A DNA stretch of 64,000 nucleotides from Chloroflexi bacterium OLB13. GTDB lineage: Bacteria > Chloroflexota > Anaerolineae > Aggregatilineales > Phototrophicaceae. Under the pieces are notes generated by a model that saw only the letters and a list, made by a program, of their open reading frames with translations, was not told the DNA's origin and ran no database searches. The DNA lies in NCBI GenBank assembly GCA_001567485.1, contig JZRA01000092.1, positions 172,987 through 236,986 on the forward strand, given 5' to 3'. The stretch's first letter is position 1. Each line of letters begins with the position of its first letter. Shown here piece by piece: positions 1 to 8,255 of this stretch. Both the position numbers and the translations under genes were made by a program.

Positions 1-1000
1 TGCGCGGCACGTCCTCAACTACTGTAACATGCTGCGGGCCGTGTATCAGCACAAACCGCGACCGGCCTGCACGCCACTTCTTATCGGTCGCCATCGCATC
101 CCACAGCGCGTCGGCGGACACGTCGCCCAAGCGGGTCGGAAGCCCAACCTGCCGCACCCACGCCCCGACCTGCTCAGGGAGCGCCGCGTCACACAGCCCC
201 ATGACGGCAGACAGGTGCGCCGCGGCAATCAACCCAAGCCCGACCGCTTCGCCATGCCGCCACTGATATTCCGTGACCGTTTCCAACGCATGCGCAAACG
301 TGTGGCCGAGGTTGAGATGCGCGCGCACGCCTTTTTCGAACGGGTCAGCTTCGACGATCCCGACTTTGACCTGCACCGCACGCCGGATCACGTCCTCGGC
401 GCGCGTCGGCGACCACAGCGACGGATCAAGGATCGCCGCGTCGCCGATCAGGCCGGCCTTGATGATCTCCGCCATGCCGCATCGCCACTCGACCTCCGGC
501 AGCGTAACGAGGAAGTCGGGGTCGATCAGCACCACGGCGGGCTGCTTGAACGCGCCGACGAGGTTCTTGCCTTCGGCCAGATCGACGCCCACCTTGCCGC
601 CGACGCTGCTATCGACCATCGCCAGCAGCGACGTGGGCATCTGGATCAAGTCGACGCCGCGATAGTACGTAGCTGCCGCGAAGCCGGCCGTATCCCCGAC
701 CACACCGCCCCCCAACGCCAGTACCGCGCCGTGCCGATCCAAGCCTGTGCGCACGTAATCGTGATACAACGCTTCGACTGTGGCGAGCGTCTTGTACTGC
801 TCACCGTCGGGCATCGTCACCAGACGGCCAGTGGGAAGCGCATCGAGGATCGTTTGCGCGTGCAGCGGCGCGATCGTGGTATTGGTCGTGACGGCGACGC
901 GTGGATGCGCGCTGAACCCGGAAACACGCCGGGCCACTCCACGCTCGATCACGAGTCGATACTCGCCCTCCGGTGAATGAACGGTCAGGATGCCTGCCAC
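1..1000 (-). CDS. aroB: 3-dehydroquinate synthase (partial, C-terminus beyond left edge)
   Basis: Second shikimate-pathway enzyme: converts DAHP to 3-dehydroquinate with NAD and a divalent metal, in the cytoplasm. About 333 residues of a roughly 360-residue enzyme are visible; the frame leaves the window still open. Seen in order: the NAD-binding stretch LALGGGVVGDTAGFAAA near residue 95, PTSLLAMVDSSVGGKVGV, the region GMAEIIKAGLIGD, and the metal-ligand motif HLNLGHTFAHALE followed by HGEAVGLGL. I chose the GTG at 1000 because AGGAGGT lies nine bases upstream; this makes aroB overlap the end of aroK by 16 bases, typical of the translational coupling along this operon. Last visible gene of the aro operon. 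Confidence 0.95.
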   Translation of the reverse strand, partial: MAGILTVHSPEGEYRLVIERGVARRVSGFSAHPRVAVTTNTTIAPLHAQTILDALPTGRLVTMPDGEQYKTLATVEALYHDYVRTGLDRHGAVLALGGGVVGDTAGFAAATYYRGVDLIQMPTSLLAMVDSSVGGKVGVDLAEGKNLVGAFKQPAVVLIDPDFLVTLPEVEWRCGMAEIIKAGLIGDAAILDPSLWSPTRAEDVIRRAVQVKVGIVEADPFEKGVRAHLNLGHTFAHALETVTEYQWRHGEAVGLGLIAAAHLSAVMGLCDAALPEQVGAWVRQVGLPTRLGDVSADALWDAMATDKKWRAGRSRFVLIHGPQHVTVVEDVPR

Positions 1001-1482
1001 AGCGCGATGACCTCCTGTGCGGTGTCGTGGGGCGCGCGCCCCGTCGTGTCAACGTGATACGGAAGCTGGCGATAGATCGGCGTCCGCTGTTCGAGCAGGC
1101 CGCGCCATGTCGCCGCCAGCGGCCGGTGACCCGTATGGGAAAGCCGCGACTCGATGGCTTCGGGCGATGCCCACAGACACACGATCATGGCGTTCGGCGC
1201 TAGAACCGCGCAGTTACGCGGGTCGATCAACGTGCCGCCGCCGGTCGCGATCACGAGGCCGCGCTGGTCAGCAAGCTCGGCGCACACGTCGCGCTCCATG
1301 GCGCGAAATGCCGACTCGCCGTCCTCAGCGAAGATCGCCGGGATCGTGCGGCCGGTGCGCGCCTCGATCAACGCGTCCGTGTCGATGAACGGGAGTTTTA
1401 GCCGGCCAGCGACGAGCCGCCCAACGGTCGACTTGCCCGTCCCCATAAACCCGGTCAATACGATATTCGCCGGCTTACTCAT
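985..1482 (-). CDS. aroK: Shikimate kinase
   Basis: Phosphorylates shikimate to shikimate-3-phosphate with ATP. The 165-residue length is normal. Walker A GFMGTGKS is at residues 11-18, the Mg/shikimate DTD motif at 34-36, the shikimate-binding Arg at 60 (AFRAME) and the glycine-rich ATGGGTL at 79-85; a lid arginine follows in the SHTGHRPLA stretch. The start overlaps the end of aroC by 8 bases and the 3' end overlaps aroB, so it is an internal cistron of the aro operon. aroK and aroL cannot be told apart by sequence; aroK is used as the usual name for a single copy. Confidence 0.95.
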   Translation of the reverse strand: MSKPANIVLTGFMGTGKSTVGRLVAGRLKLPFIDTDALIEARTGRTIPAIFAEDGESAFRAMERDVCAELADQRGLVIATGGGTLIDPRNCAVLAPNAMIVCLWASPEAIESRLSHTGHRPLAATWRGLLEQRTPIYRQLPYHVDTTGRAPHDTAQEVIALWQAS

Positions 1483-2653
1483 AACCGAAACGCCACGACC
1501 TGTCGTTCATCGGCAAATCGTCGACGTGGCTGCGCCGCAAGCGGTCAAAGCGCGGGCGCATCTCTTCGATACTGTCGCCGCCGAGCTTTTCGAGCAGCGC
1601 ATCCGCCAGCACAATCGAGAGCATCGCCTCGCCGATGGGGACGGCACGCGGCAGCGCGCAAAAGTCGCTGCGCTCGTACTTCGTGGGGGTCGCTTCGCCT
1701 GTCGCCAAGTCGACGGAGTCGAAGCCGGCCAGCACTGTCGCGATCGGCTTCATCGCTGCGCGCACGATGATCGGCTCGCCGGTCGTGATACCCCCTTCAA
1801 GGCCGCCAGCCCGATTCGTCCGCCGCACGAGTTTACCGTCCAGCGTGTCGATGGCATCATGCGCGCGCGTCCCCGGTATCCCCGCCTGCGCGAATGCGTC
1901 ACCGATCTCGGCGCCTTTCATCGCGTGGATGCTCGTCATAGCGCCGACGATCCGTCCGTCCAGCTTGCGGTCGTGCTGCACATGCGACCCAAGCCCCGGC
2001 GGGACGCCAAGCGCGACAATCTCCATGACGCCGCCGAGCGTATCCTTGGCGATCTTCGCCTGCCGGATCGCCTCGCGCATCTGCTCCGAGGCGTCGCTCA
2101 ACGGGCAGCGCACGTCCGACTCCTCAGCCAACCGGAAGCGGTCTGCATACGCCAGATCGCCCGGAATTTCGGCGCGCACACCACCGATCTGTGTGACATA
2201 GCCGCCGATCACGACGCCGAACTGCGCCAGCAGCTGACGGCAAATCGCGCCGACAGCGACACGCATAGTCGTCTCACGCGCGCTCGCGCGTTCCAGCGCA
2301 AGCCGCAGATCGCGATAGCCGTACTTCACCGCGCCAGTCAGGTCGGCGTGGCCGGGGCGCGGGATAGTCATCGGCTCAATATCTTTTTCCTTCCAGTTCT
2401 TGAAGTCGCGGTTCTCGACCAGCAGGCCAATCGGCGCGCCCGTCGTGTGTCCGGCCATCACCCCCGCCGTGATCCGCGCGTGATCCTTCTCGATCTGCAT
2501 ACGGCCGCCGCTGCCATATCCCTGCTGGCGGCGCGCAAGCTGCACGTCGATAGCATCACTGGTCAACGGCAGGCCGGCGGGCATCCCATCAAGAATGGCG
2601 GTCAGCATCGGGCCGTGGCTTTCCCCGGCGGTCAAAAAGCGGAGTACGCTCAT
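1475..2653 (-). CDS. aroC: Chorismate synthase
   Basis: Final common step of the shikimate pathway: eliminates phosphate from EPSP to give chorismate, needing reduced FMN. 392 residues, the usual length. The N-terminal signature RFLTAGESHGPMLTAILDG with GESHG at 10-14, the YGSGGRMQIE stretch, the RPGHADLTGAVKYGYRDLR block, the RASARETTMRVAVGAICRQLL block and the C-terminal YERSDFCALPRAVPIGEAM are all present. Its start overlaps the aroE stop by 4 bases (ATGA), and its product feeds TrpE and AroH, both encoded in this window. Confidence 0.97.
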   Translation of the reverse strand: MSVLRFLTAGESHGPMLTAILDGMPAGLPLTSDAIDVQLARRQQGYGSGGRMQIEKDHARITAGVMAGHTTGAPIGLLVENRDFKNWKEKDIEPMTIPRPGHADLTGAVKYGYRDLRLALERASARETTMRVAVGAICRQLLAQFGVVIGGYVTQIGGVRAEIPGDLAYADRFRLAEESDVRCPLSDASEQMREAIRQAKIAKDTLGGVMEIVALGVPPGLGSHVQHDRKLDGRIVGAMTSIHAMKGAEIGDAFAQAGIPGTRAHDAIDTLDGKLVRRTNRAGGLEGGITTGEPIIVRAAMKPIATVLAGFDSVDLATGEATPTKYERSDFCALPRAVPIGEAMLSIVLADALLEKLGGDSIEEMRPRFDRLRRSHVDDLPMNDRSWRFGYE

Positions 2654-3513
2654 CGGCGCGTGTCCTCGTCATTCGCGGCGCCGTTCGCATCGTTCAATCC
2701 CAACTGCGCGCGCACCGCATCGAACATCACATCGACCGGCGCGGCGACCCCAGTCCAACGCTCGAATGCCGCAGCGCCTTGATGCACCAACATGCCCAAC
2801 CCACCGACTGCGCGTCCATCGTGCATCTCGGCTTGCTGCATCAAGCGCGTGCGGGCCGGCTTGTAGATCATATCGTAAACGACGACTCCATCGGGGAACG
2901 GCACGGTGTCCGGCCACGGTGTCGCGCCGACCTCCGGCAGCATACCCACCGGCGTGCAGTTGACGATCATATCAGCCGGCCCGGCGAGTTCGGTCAATGC
3001 CACCGCACGCGCCGCTAGCCGGATGTTGCTCAAAGCGAGGTTGGCGACCATCGTACGCGCTTTGTCTAGGCTGCGGCTCGCCACGCGCACGTCCGCGCCC
3101 GCGCCGCATAAGCCGACCACCGCTGCCCGCGCTGCCCCTCCCGCCCCCAACACGATGACGCGCTTGCCCGAAACGTCAACGCCGTGCGCTGCCAGATCAG
3201 CCATGAATCCCGCCAGATCGGTATTGGTTCCGATCATTTCCAGCAGGTCGATGGTGTTGACAGCCCCGACGGCACGCGCCACATCGTCGGGTGTCACGTA
3301 CTTCATCGCTTCTTCTTTGTGTGGGATCGTCACGTTCAGCCCCACATAGCCGTGACGCTGCGGCTCAAGGATCCCTTCGCGCACGATGTCAGGCGGGATC
3401 GCCATCGCGTCGTAATACCAGTCCATGCCCAACGCGTCGAAGGCGGCGTTGTGCATCGCGGGGCTGAGCGTCGTGGTCAGCGGCCAGCCGATGATCCCGA
3501 CTTTAGTGGGCAT
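2650..3513 (-). CDS. aroE: Shikimate dehydrogenase (NADP+)
   Basis: Reduces 3-dehydroshikimate to shikimate with NADPH. The chosen start at 3513 (MPTKVGIIGWPL) gives 287 residues and has GGGAGGC just upstream; the frame stays open to 3624 but that extension is basic, lies inside aroA and has no similarity to the family. Seen: substrate-binding SPAMHNAAF near residue 17, catalytic Lys in NVTIPHKE, NTD substrate motif (GTNTDLAGF), and the Rossmann dinucleotide motif VLGAGGAARA near residue 129. Overlaps the 3' end of aroA by 11 bases. Confidence 0.95.
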   Translation of the reverse strand: MPTKVGIIGWPLTTTLSPAMHNAAFDALGMDWYYDAMAIPPDIVREGILEPQRHGYVGLNVTIPHKEEAMKYVTPDDVARAVGAVNTIDLLEMIGTNTDLAGFMADLAAHGVDVSGKRVIVLGAGGAARAAVVGLCGAGADVRVASRSLDKARTMVANLALSNIRLAARAVALTELAGPADMIVNCTPVGMLPEVGATPWPDTVPFPDGVVVYDMIYKPARTRLMQQAEMHDGRAVGGLGMLVHQGAAAFERWTGVAAPVDVMFDAVRAQLGLNDANGAANDEDTRR

Positions 3514-4825
3514 GTGCGCCTCCCGCCGACTCGACGATTGGAGCGCCCAACGCCGACATGATCGCCGCAAAGCCGGGGAACGAATCGGCGGCGCATCCCG
3601 CGTCCAACACACTCGTCTCTCCACTGGCGATCAGTCCGGCGACAGCGCAGCTCATGGCGATTCGATGATCGTCGTGCGAGTCGACCGTCGCGCCGTGCAG
3701 CTGCTGCGGCCCTGTGATCGAAAAGCCGTCGTCCGTCTCGGTGATCTGCGCGCCGAATTTGCGAAGCTCGGCCGCCATCACCGCGATCCGGTCGGTCTCT
3801 TTGACACGCAGTTCCTGGGCATCGCGCACGGTCGTCGTGCCTTCGGCGCACAACGCGGCGATCATAAAGACCGGGAATTCATCGATCATCCGCACGACCA
3901 CCTCGCCGCCCACATCGATTGCGCGCAGCGGCGCGTACCGCACGCGCACCGTGCCGACCGGCTCGCCAGCCTCAAGGCCGGTTTCGGTCACGACGAAGTC
4001 GGCTCCCATCTCGCGCAGCACGTCGATAATCCCGGTGCGCGTATCGTTCAGGTTGACGCCGGTCAGCGTGATGTCACTGCCGGGGATAACCGCCGCGGCG
4101 ACAATCGGGAACGCCGCGCTGGACGCATCGCCCGGCACGGTCATGTCGAACGGGCGAAGCGAAGCGCCACGCCGAATTGTCGATGTCATGCCGTCCACGG
4201 ACAGGTTGGCCCCCATCGCCGTCAGCATGCGCTCGGTGTGATCACGCGCCGGCCCCGGCTGAGTCAGCACCGTCTCGCCCTCGGCGAACAAGCCGGCGAG
4301 AAGCACCGCGCTCTTGACCTGCGCCGACGCCATCGGCATATCGTAATGGATGCCATGCAGCGGCGCAGGTTCGATGCTCAGCGGAGCGCGCCCATCGTTG
4401 GATGCGATCTTCGCACCCATCCGGCCAAGCGGTTCGATGATGCGTTTCATCGGCCGGCGGCGGAGCTGTTCACTGCCGTCAAGCACACTGGCGAACGATT
4501 GACCCACCATGATACCGGCCAGAAGCCGGATACCGGTTCCGGCGTTGACAAGGTTAAGCGACGCACCCGGCGGCTGAAGCGCTCCGCCGTGGATCGTCAG
4601 CGTGTTGAGGTCATGCCGTTTCACGCGCACGCCCAACGCTTGAATCGTCGCCAGCGACGCCTCGGTATCTCCGGCGGCAAGCCACCCGCGCACGGTGCTT
4701 GTCCCACCGGCCAGCGCGCCAAACAACACCGCGCGATGACTCAGCGACTTGTCTCCGGGAACGGTCGTCATCCCGGCCAGCGCGGGCGACGGCCGTACGG
4801 CCCATTGTTTATCTGCGCGTGCCAT
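3503..4825 (-). CDS. aroA: 3-phosphoshikimate 1-carboxyvinyltransferase (EPSP synthase)
   Basis: Transfers the enolpyruvyl group of PEP to shikimate-3-phosphate. 440 residues, standard for the family. Seen: the N-terminal PGDKSLSHRAVLFGALAGG block with the substrate Lys/Ser/Arg, NAGTGIRLLAG (PEP binding), LDGSEQLRRRPMKR, SAQVKSAVLLAGLFAEG, and the C-terminal DEFPVFMIAALCAEGTT with catalytic Asp, then VKETDRIAVM. It overlaps tyrA upstream by 17 bases and aroE downstream by 11. I did not try to classify glyphosate sensitivity. Confidence 0.96.
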   Translation of the reverse strand: MARADKQWAVRPSPALAGMTTVPGDKSLSHRAVLFGALAGGTSTVRGWLAAGDTEASLATIQALGVRVKRHDLNTLTIHGGALQPPGASLNLVNAGTGIRLLAGIMVGQSFASVLDGSEQLRRRPMKRIIEPLGRMGAKIASNDGRAPLSIEPAPLHGIHYDMPMASAQVKSAVLLAGLFAEGETVLTQPGPARDHTERMLTAMGANLSVDGMTSTIRRGASLRPFDMTVPGDASSAAFPIVAAAVIPGSDITLTGVNLNDTRTGIIDVLREMGADFVVTETGLEAGEPVGTVRVRYAPLRAIDVGGEVVVRMIDEFPVFMIAALCAEGTTTVRDAQELRVKETDRIAVMAAELRKFGAQITETDDGFSITGPQQLHGATVDSHDDHRIAMSCAVAGLIASGETSVLDAGCAADSFPGFAAIMSALGAPIVESAGGAHAH

Positions 4826-5702
4826 GCGTCCTCTTCTCGTATTGTGCCGACCACTCCATCCGCGTCTTGCGCAGCGGGGTCAGGGCCTCGGTAAGCTGCT
4901 CTTCATCCTGCGCGATCAACATGGTTTCCAACAGCCCCAACTGCACGCGAAACATCGCCAAAAGCGTAGCGACTGCCTGCCGGTTGGTGCTCAGAATATC
5001 GCTCATCATGCGGATGTCGCTGCCAGCCAGCCGCGACGTGTCGCGAAAGCCGCCAGCCGCCAAATCCCACACTTCGGGCGTCTTGCCGGCGGCGTTCGCC
5101 ACGGTCGCCACGAGCGACACGCTTAACAAATACGGCAGGTGGCTGATCGCCGCGACGACTTTGTCGTGCCGGTCGGCGTCCATCTCGATCGCGATGGCGC
5201 CCACCGCCTCAAGCAGCGCGAGCGCCCGGATGCGCGCCGCGGGTGTGGTGCGGCGTGTCGGGCACAGCACCCACGGGCGGTTCACATAGAGCGTCGCATC
5301 GGCGTTCTCAATACCGCTGACTTCCTTGCCCGTCATCGGATGCCCGCCGACGGCCTGAATCCCGATTGGAAGCCGTCCCATCACATCACAGATGTCGCGC
5401 TTGGTGCTGCCGATGTCCATGAGGAGTGTGTTGGAGCGCAAGTACGCGCCGATTTGCCCGGCGACGATCCGCGAGATCACGCGCACCGGCGCACACATCA
5501 GCACGACGTCCGAGTCGCGCACGCCTTCGCGCAGATCGTCCGTGACGCGGTCGGTGATGCCGTTCTCCAAAGCGTATGTCCGGGCCGACGCATCCATGTC
5601 CACGCCGACGATCTGATCGGCGTAACCACGCAGCGCGAGCGCCAGCGAGGCGCCCATCAGGCCCAACCCGACAACGGTGAGCTGTTTCGATGCAAACCCC
5701 AT
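4809..5702 (-). CDS. tyrA: Prephenate dehydrogenase
   Basis: Oxidatively decarboxylates prephenate to 4-hydroxyphenylpyruvate with NAD(P), committing carbon to tyrosine. 297 residues, a compact TyrA without chorismate-mutase or ACT domain. Seen: Rossmann [15 protein letters not shown] at about 12-26, VLMCAPVRV, the GSTKRDIC segment, and the family signature [17 protein letters not shown] near residue 140. Its substrate is made by AroH, encoded two genes upstream; no prephenate dehydratase (pheA) is visible, so the phenylalanine branch must be encoded elsewhere. Four bases separate it from aroF. Confidence 0.93.
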   Translation of the reverse strand: MGFASKQLTVVGLGLMGASLALALRGYADQIVGVDMDASARTYALENGITDRVTDDLREGVRDSDVVLMCAPVRVISRIVAGQIGAYLRSNTLLMDIGSTKRDICDVMGRLPIGIQAVGGHPMTGKEVSGIENADATLYVNRPWVLCPTRRTTPAARIRALALLEAVGAIAIEMDADRHDKVVAAISHLPYLLSVSLVATVANAAGKTPEVWDLAAGGFRDTSRLAGSDIRMMSDILSTNRQAVATLLAMFRVQLGLLETMLIAQDEEQLTEALTPLRKTRMEWSAQYEKRTHGTRR

Positions 5703-5706
5703 GGAG

Positions 5707-6720
5707 TCATGCGCTCCGATCTACCGCGGCCGCCACCCGCCGCACCGCCTGCATCATCGCGGTGAACTGTGCAGCCGTCAGGCTCTGGCGCCCATCTGAC
5801 ATCGCGTTGGGCGGGTCGAGATGCACCTCGACGATCAGACCATCGGCGCCCGCCGCGACCGCTGCCCGCGCGACCGGTTCGACATACTCGCTCTTGCCGA
5901 CGGCGTGGCTGGGATCGGCGATCACCGGAAGATGCGTGAGCTGTTTGAGCACCGGAATAGCGTTCAGATCGAATGTGTTGCGCGTGGCCGTCTCGAACGT
6001 CCGAATACCGCGTTCACACAGCATCACCTGATGATTGCCGCCGGCCAGCACGTACTCCGCCGCCATGAGCAGATCTTCGACGGTGCTGCTCATCCCGCGC
6101 TTGAGCAGCACCGGCTTACGGCTGAGGCCGACGGCGTTGAGCAGCGTGAAGTTCTGCATGTTGCGCGCGCCCACTTGCAGCACGTCCGCATACTGACCGA
6201 CCATGTCGACCAAGTGCGGATCCATCACCTCGGTGACAACCGGCAGGCCGGTGACTTCGCGGGCCTCCGCGAGCCATTGCAAGCCACGCTCGCCGTGGCC
6301 CTGAAAACTGTAGGGTGATGTGCGCGGTTTGAACGCGCCTCCGCGAAGCGCGGTCGCCCCTGCCTCTTTTACCGCGCAGGCCGTTTCGATGATCTGCTCG
6401 CGCCCCTCAACCGAACACGGCCCAGCGATCACCAGCACCTTGTCCGCGCCGATCTTGCATCCATTCAACGGGAACTGCGTGGTCTCCGTGTGAAATTGGC
6501 GGCTCGCCAGCGTATAGGGGACGCGCGTCGGCGTGACCTTCTCGACACCGGACATCTGCTCGTAGACGGCGGGGGTCAGCGGGGTGGCGCTGTGGCCCAC
6601 AACCGCCACAATCGTCCGTTGGCCTGACCATACATGCGAGGTGTATCCGTCCTGCTCGACCTGTGCGGCGACCGCCGCGACATGCTCCGTCGTACTCTCA
6701 CCCGCCATCAAGATGATCAT
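5707..6720 (-). CDS. aroF: 3-deoxy-7-phosphoheptulonate synthase (DAHP synthase, type I-beta)
   Basis: First committed step of the shikimate pathway: condenses PEP and erythrose-4-phosphate. 337 residues: an N-terminal ferredoxin-like regulatory domain (about 1-70, as in the Thermotoga/Bacillus-type enzyme) then the TIM-barrel catalytic domain. Seen: [58 protein letters not shown] with the catalytic Lys-Arg, CERGIRTFE, and metal-ligand [12 protein letters not shown]. In characterised relatives the N-terminal domain mediates Tyr/Phe inhibition, which would complement the Phe/Tyr-type leader found upstream (inference). The start overlaps the aroH stop (ATGA). Symbol choice among aroF/aroG/aroH-type names is conventional. 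Confidence 0.94.
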   Translation of the reverse strand: MIILMAGESTTEHVAAVAAQVEQDGYTSHVWSGQRTIVAVVGHSATPLTPAVYEQMSGVEKVTPTRVPYTLASRQFHTETTQFPLNGCKIGADKVLVIAGPCSVEGREQIIETACAVKEAGATALRGGAFKPRTSPYSFQGHGERGLQWLAEAREVTGLPVVTEVMDPHLVDMVGQYADVLQVGARNMQNFTLLNAVGLSRKPVLLKRGMSSTVEDLLMAAEYVLAGGNHQVMLCERGIRTFETATRNTFDLNAIPVLKQLTHLPVIADPSHAVGKSEYVEPVARAAVAAGADGLIVEVHLDPPNAMSDGRQSLTAAQFTAMMQAVRRVAAAVDRSA

Positions 6721-7136
6721 GATCGATCCCCTTCTCGATCTCTGCCTACGGATTCGCCTTGCAGGATCTGCCGACGCTGTGCCAAGTCGGGCCTCAGCCC
6801 CTGCGCGCCATGCAGATACACGTGGACAATGTCATCAAGTCCCTTGTCGGTATTCCAATGGATCAAAATCCGCACCGTCCGTTCAATCCCTCCCGGCACG
6901 GCCAACTCCTGCATGCCGAGCAACGCCACCCGCGACCACCCGACTTTGCGGCCCGCCGGCGCCGGGAACCCCGCGTCTAAATCCGGTGTAGAGGTGAAGA
7001 TCACACTCGCCACTTCATCTTCGATGATCCCGTTCACTTCGATCATCTGCGCCAGCAGTTCGGCCGCGGCATCCACGATCGCGTCTGCGCGATTCTCCGC
7101 TACCGTCGTTGCGCCACGCACACCCCGCACCATCAT
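6717..7136 (-). CDS. aroH: Chorismate mutase, AroH type
   Basis: Rearranges chorismate to prephenate. It belongs to the small trimeric AroH class: [17 protein letters not shown] at the N-terminus, a mid-protein [13 protein letters not shown] and the catalytic-arginine segment [15 protein letters not shown], then [14 protein letters not shown]. About 139 residues from the ATG at 7136, which I chose because GGAGGGG lies eight bases upstream; an adjacent ATG at 7133 is equally possible and the frame is open up to 7154. First structural gene of the aro operon; 46 bases separate its start from the leader terminator that probably controls it. Confidence 0.93.
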   Translation of the reverse strand: MMVRGVRGATTVAENRADAIVDAAAELLAQMIEVNGIIEDEVASVIFTSTPDLDAGFPAPAGRKVGWSRVALLGMQELAVPGGIERTVRILIHWNTDKGLDDIVHVYLHGAQGLRPDLAQRRQILQGESVGRDREGDRS

Positions 7137-7181
7137 AGGAATCCCCTCCAGCAAGACATCGCCTATTCCCCTCCAACCCGC

Positions 7182-7216
7182 AAAAAAAGGCGCAGAGCGT
7201 TGTGCTCTGCGCCTTT
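7182..7216 (-). terminator. Strong intrinsic terminator in the aro leader (attenuator candidate)
   Basis: A perfect 13-bp stem (7186-7198 with 7204-7216) with a 5-base GTTGT loop is followed on the minus strand by seven consecutive T (7188-7182). It lies 46 bases upstream of aroH and downstream of a short aromatic-rich leader ORF, so it is placed to control entry into the aro operon. It would also stop transcripts reading through from trpA. Confidence 0.9.
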
Positions 7217-7238
7217 CAATTCCGGTGTACGTTCGCTC

Positions 7239-7337
7239 CTAGCGAGCCGTCCTCCGCGCAGCGGTCAACGCCGAACCTGCCCCTATGTGGCCCGTAAAGT
7301 AATAAAAGGCGTAGGTGCGGCAGGATTCGTGCGACAC
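7239..7337 (-). CDS. Aromatic-rich leader peptide of the aro operon (putative, 32 aa)
   Basis: A 32-codon frame from GTG 7337 to TAG 7239 contains the run Tyr-Ala-Phe-Tyr-Tyr-Phe (codons TAC GCC TTT TAT TAC TTT, 7313-7296). Five of six consecutive codons encode Phe or Tyr, the end products of the downstream pathway. It begins about 27 bases after the predicted transcription start and stops 23 bases before the terminator stem. A GTGGGA sequence about eight bases upstream could act as a weak ribosome site. This is the layout of leader-peptide attenuators such as pheA. I found no strong antiterminator by eye: CTGCGC at 7261-7256 can pair with GCGCAG in the terminator 5' arm, six base pairs only. 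Function is inferred from composition and position. Confidence 0.6.
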   Translation of the reverse strand: MSHESCRTYAFYYFTGHIGAGSALTAARRTAR

Positions 7338-7370
7338 GCGCGGATTCCCACAGGCGAACGATGGGCACAG

Positions 7371-7399
7371 AGCTTATCGCGGCGGATGGGGCGTGTCAA
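7371..7399 (-). promoter_or_regulatory. Predicted sigma70-type promoter of the aro operon
   Basis: On the minus strand a consensus -35 TTGACA (7399-7394) is followed after 17 bases by TAAGCT (7376-7371); the -10 is weak (3 of 6), and the overlapping GATAAG is an alternative. A start near 7364 would give a leader of about 230 bases containing the leader ORF and terminator. It lies 53 bases beyond the trpA stop. Confidence 0.6.
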
Positions 7400-7451
7400 T
7401 CAGTTGGGGCAGCCTCCTTCAAATTCCGTACACCTTGCACAAGTCTCTCCC

Positions 7452-8255
7452 TCACGGGCGCGCATCGTTGAGCGCCTGAGCGAGACTGATCACCGAGTCT
7501 AGGCCTTCCGGCGCCTTGCGGATCAGCGCGCTGGCGACGATGTAGCCGTCAAGCAAACCGTGGAGCGTGCGCACCTGTTCCGGCGTGCTGATGCCGAAGC
7601 CGAGCACCAGCGGGGTCGATGTGCGCGCGCGAATACGGCCGATGTAGTCGCTCAACTCCGGCGGCAGGTCGCTGCGCGCGCCGGTGATGCCGGTCACGCT
7701 GACGACATAGATAAACCCATGGGCGGCCTCTGCCACGACAGCAATCCGGCCGTCGCTGCTGGTCGGCGCGAGGAAGAACGGCTGCGCAAGATGGTGCTCG
7801 CGCATACCCGTCAGCAGCGCGGCTTCTTCCGGCGGCAGGTCGGGGCAGATCAGCCCGTCAGCGCCGGCCTCCGCCAAATCCTGCGCGAACTTGTGCCCGT
7901 ATGCCAACAGCGGGTTCAGGTAGCTGAACAGCAGCATCGGCTGACCGACGCCGCGCGCGCGCAGCTCGCGGATCGCCTGAAGCCCGGTCTCGACCGTCAC
8001 GCTGTTTTCCAGCGCCACTTGCGACGCATGCTGAATCGTCGGGCCGTCGGCGACCGGATCGCTGAACGGCACGCCGATCTCGAACCCGTCGACCCCCAGC
8101 GCGGCGATCCGCGAAACCGTCTCGATAGACTCCGCAAGCGTTGGATAGCCAAGCATCACAAACGGAAGAAAAGCCGCGCGTTCTTCACTGCGCGCGCGTT
8201 CGAACATCGCGGCGACCGCAGCAGTTCCGGTGGCTTCGCGTGGTACTGTAGTCAT
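7452..8255 (-). CDS. trpA: Tryptophan synthase alpha subunit
   Basis: Cleaves indole-3-glycerol phosphate to indole and glyceraldehyde-3-phosphate and channels indole to TrpB. 267 residues, normal length. Seen: catalytic Glu in GFEIGVPFSDPVADGPTIQ, FSYLNPLLAYG, GADGLICPDLPPEEA, VYVVSVTGITGARSDLP and phosphate-binding VLGFGISTPEQV. The start overlaps the upstream NUDIX gene by 4 bases. Last gene of the trp operon; no terminator is visible between its stop and the aro promoter. Confidence 0.97.
   Translation of the reverse strand: MTTVPREATGTAAVAAMFERARSEERAAFLPFVMLGYPTLAESIETVSRIAALGVDGFEIGVPFSDPVADGPTIQHASQVALENSVTVETGLQAIRELRARGVGQPMLLFSYLNPLLAYGHKFAQDLAEAGADGLICPDLPPEEAALLTGMREHHLAQPFFLAPTSSDGRIAVVAEAAHGFIYVVSVTGITGARSDLPPELSDYIGRIRARTSTPLVLGFGISTPEQVRTLHGLLDGYIVASALIRKAPEGLDSVISLAQALNDARP

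Noticed and set aside
7301..7310. Pairing of the aromatic codon segment CGCCTTTTA with the terminator 5' arm
   Set aside because: Nine base pairs are possible, but a ribosome stalled there would block it and favour termination, the opposite of the expected logic, so I do not treat it as the antiterminator.
7364..7373. GCTCTGTGCC, able to pair with the aro terminator 5' arm
   Set aside because: It overlaps the predicted -10 and lies at or before the expected transcription start, so it is probably not in the RNA.
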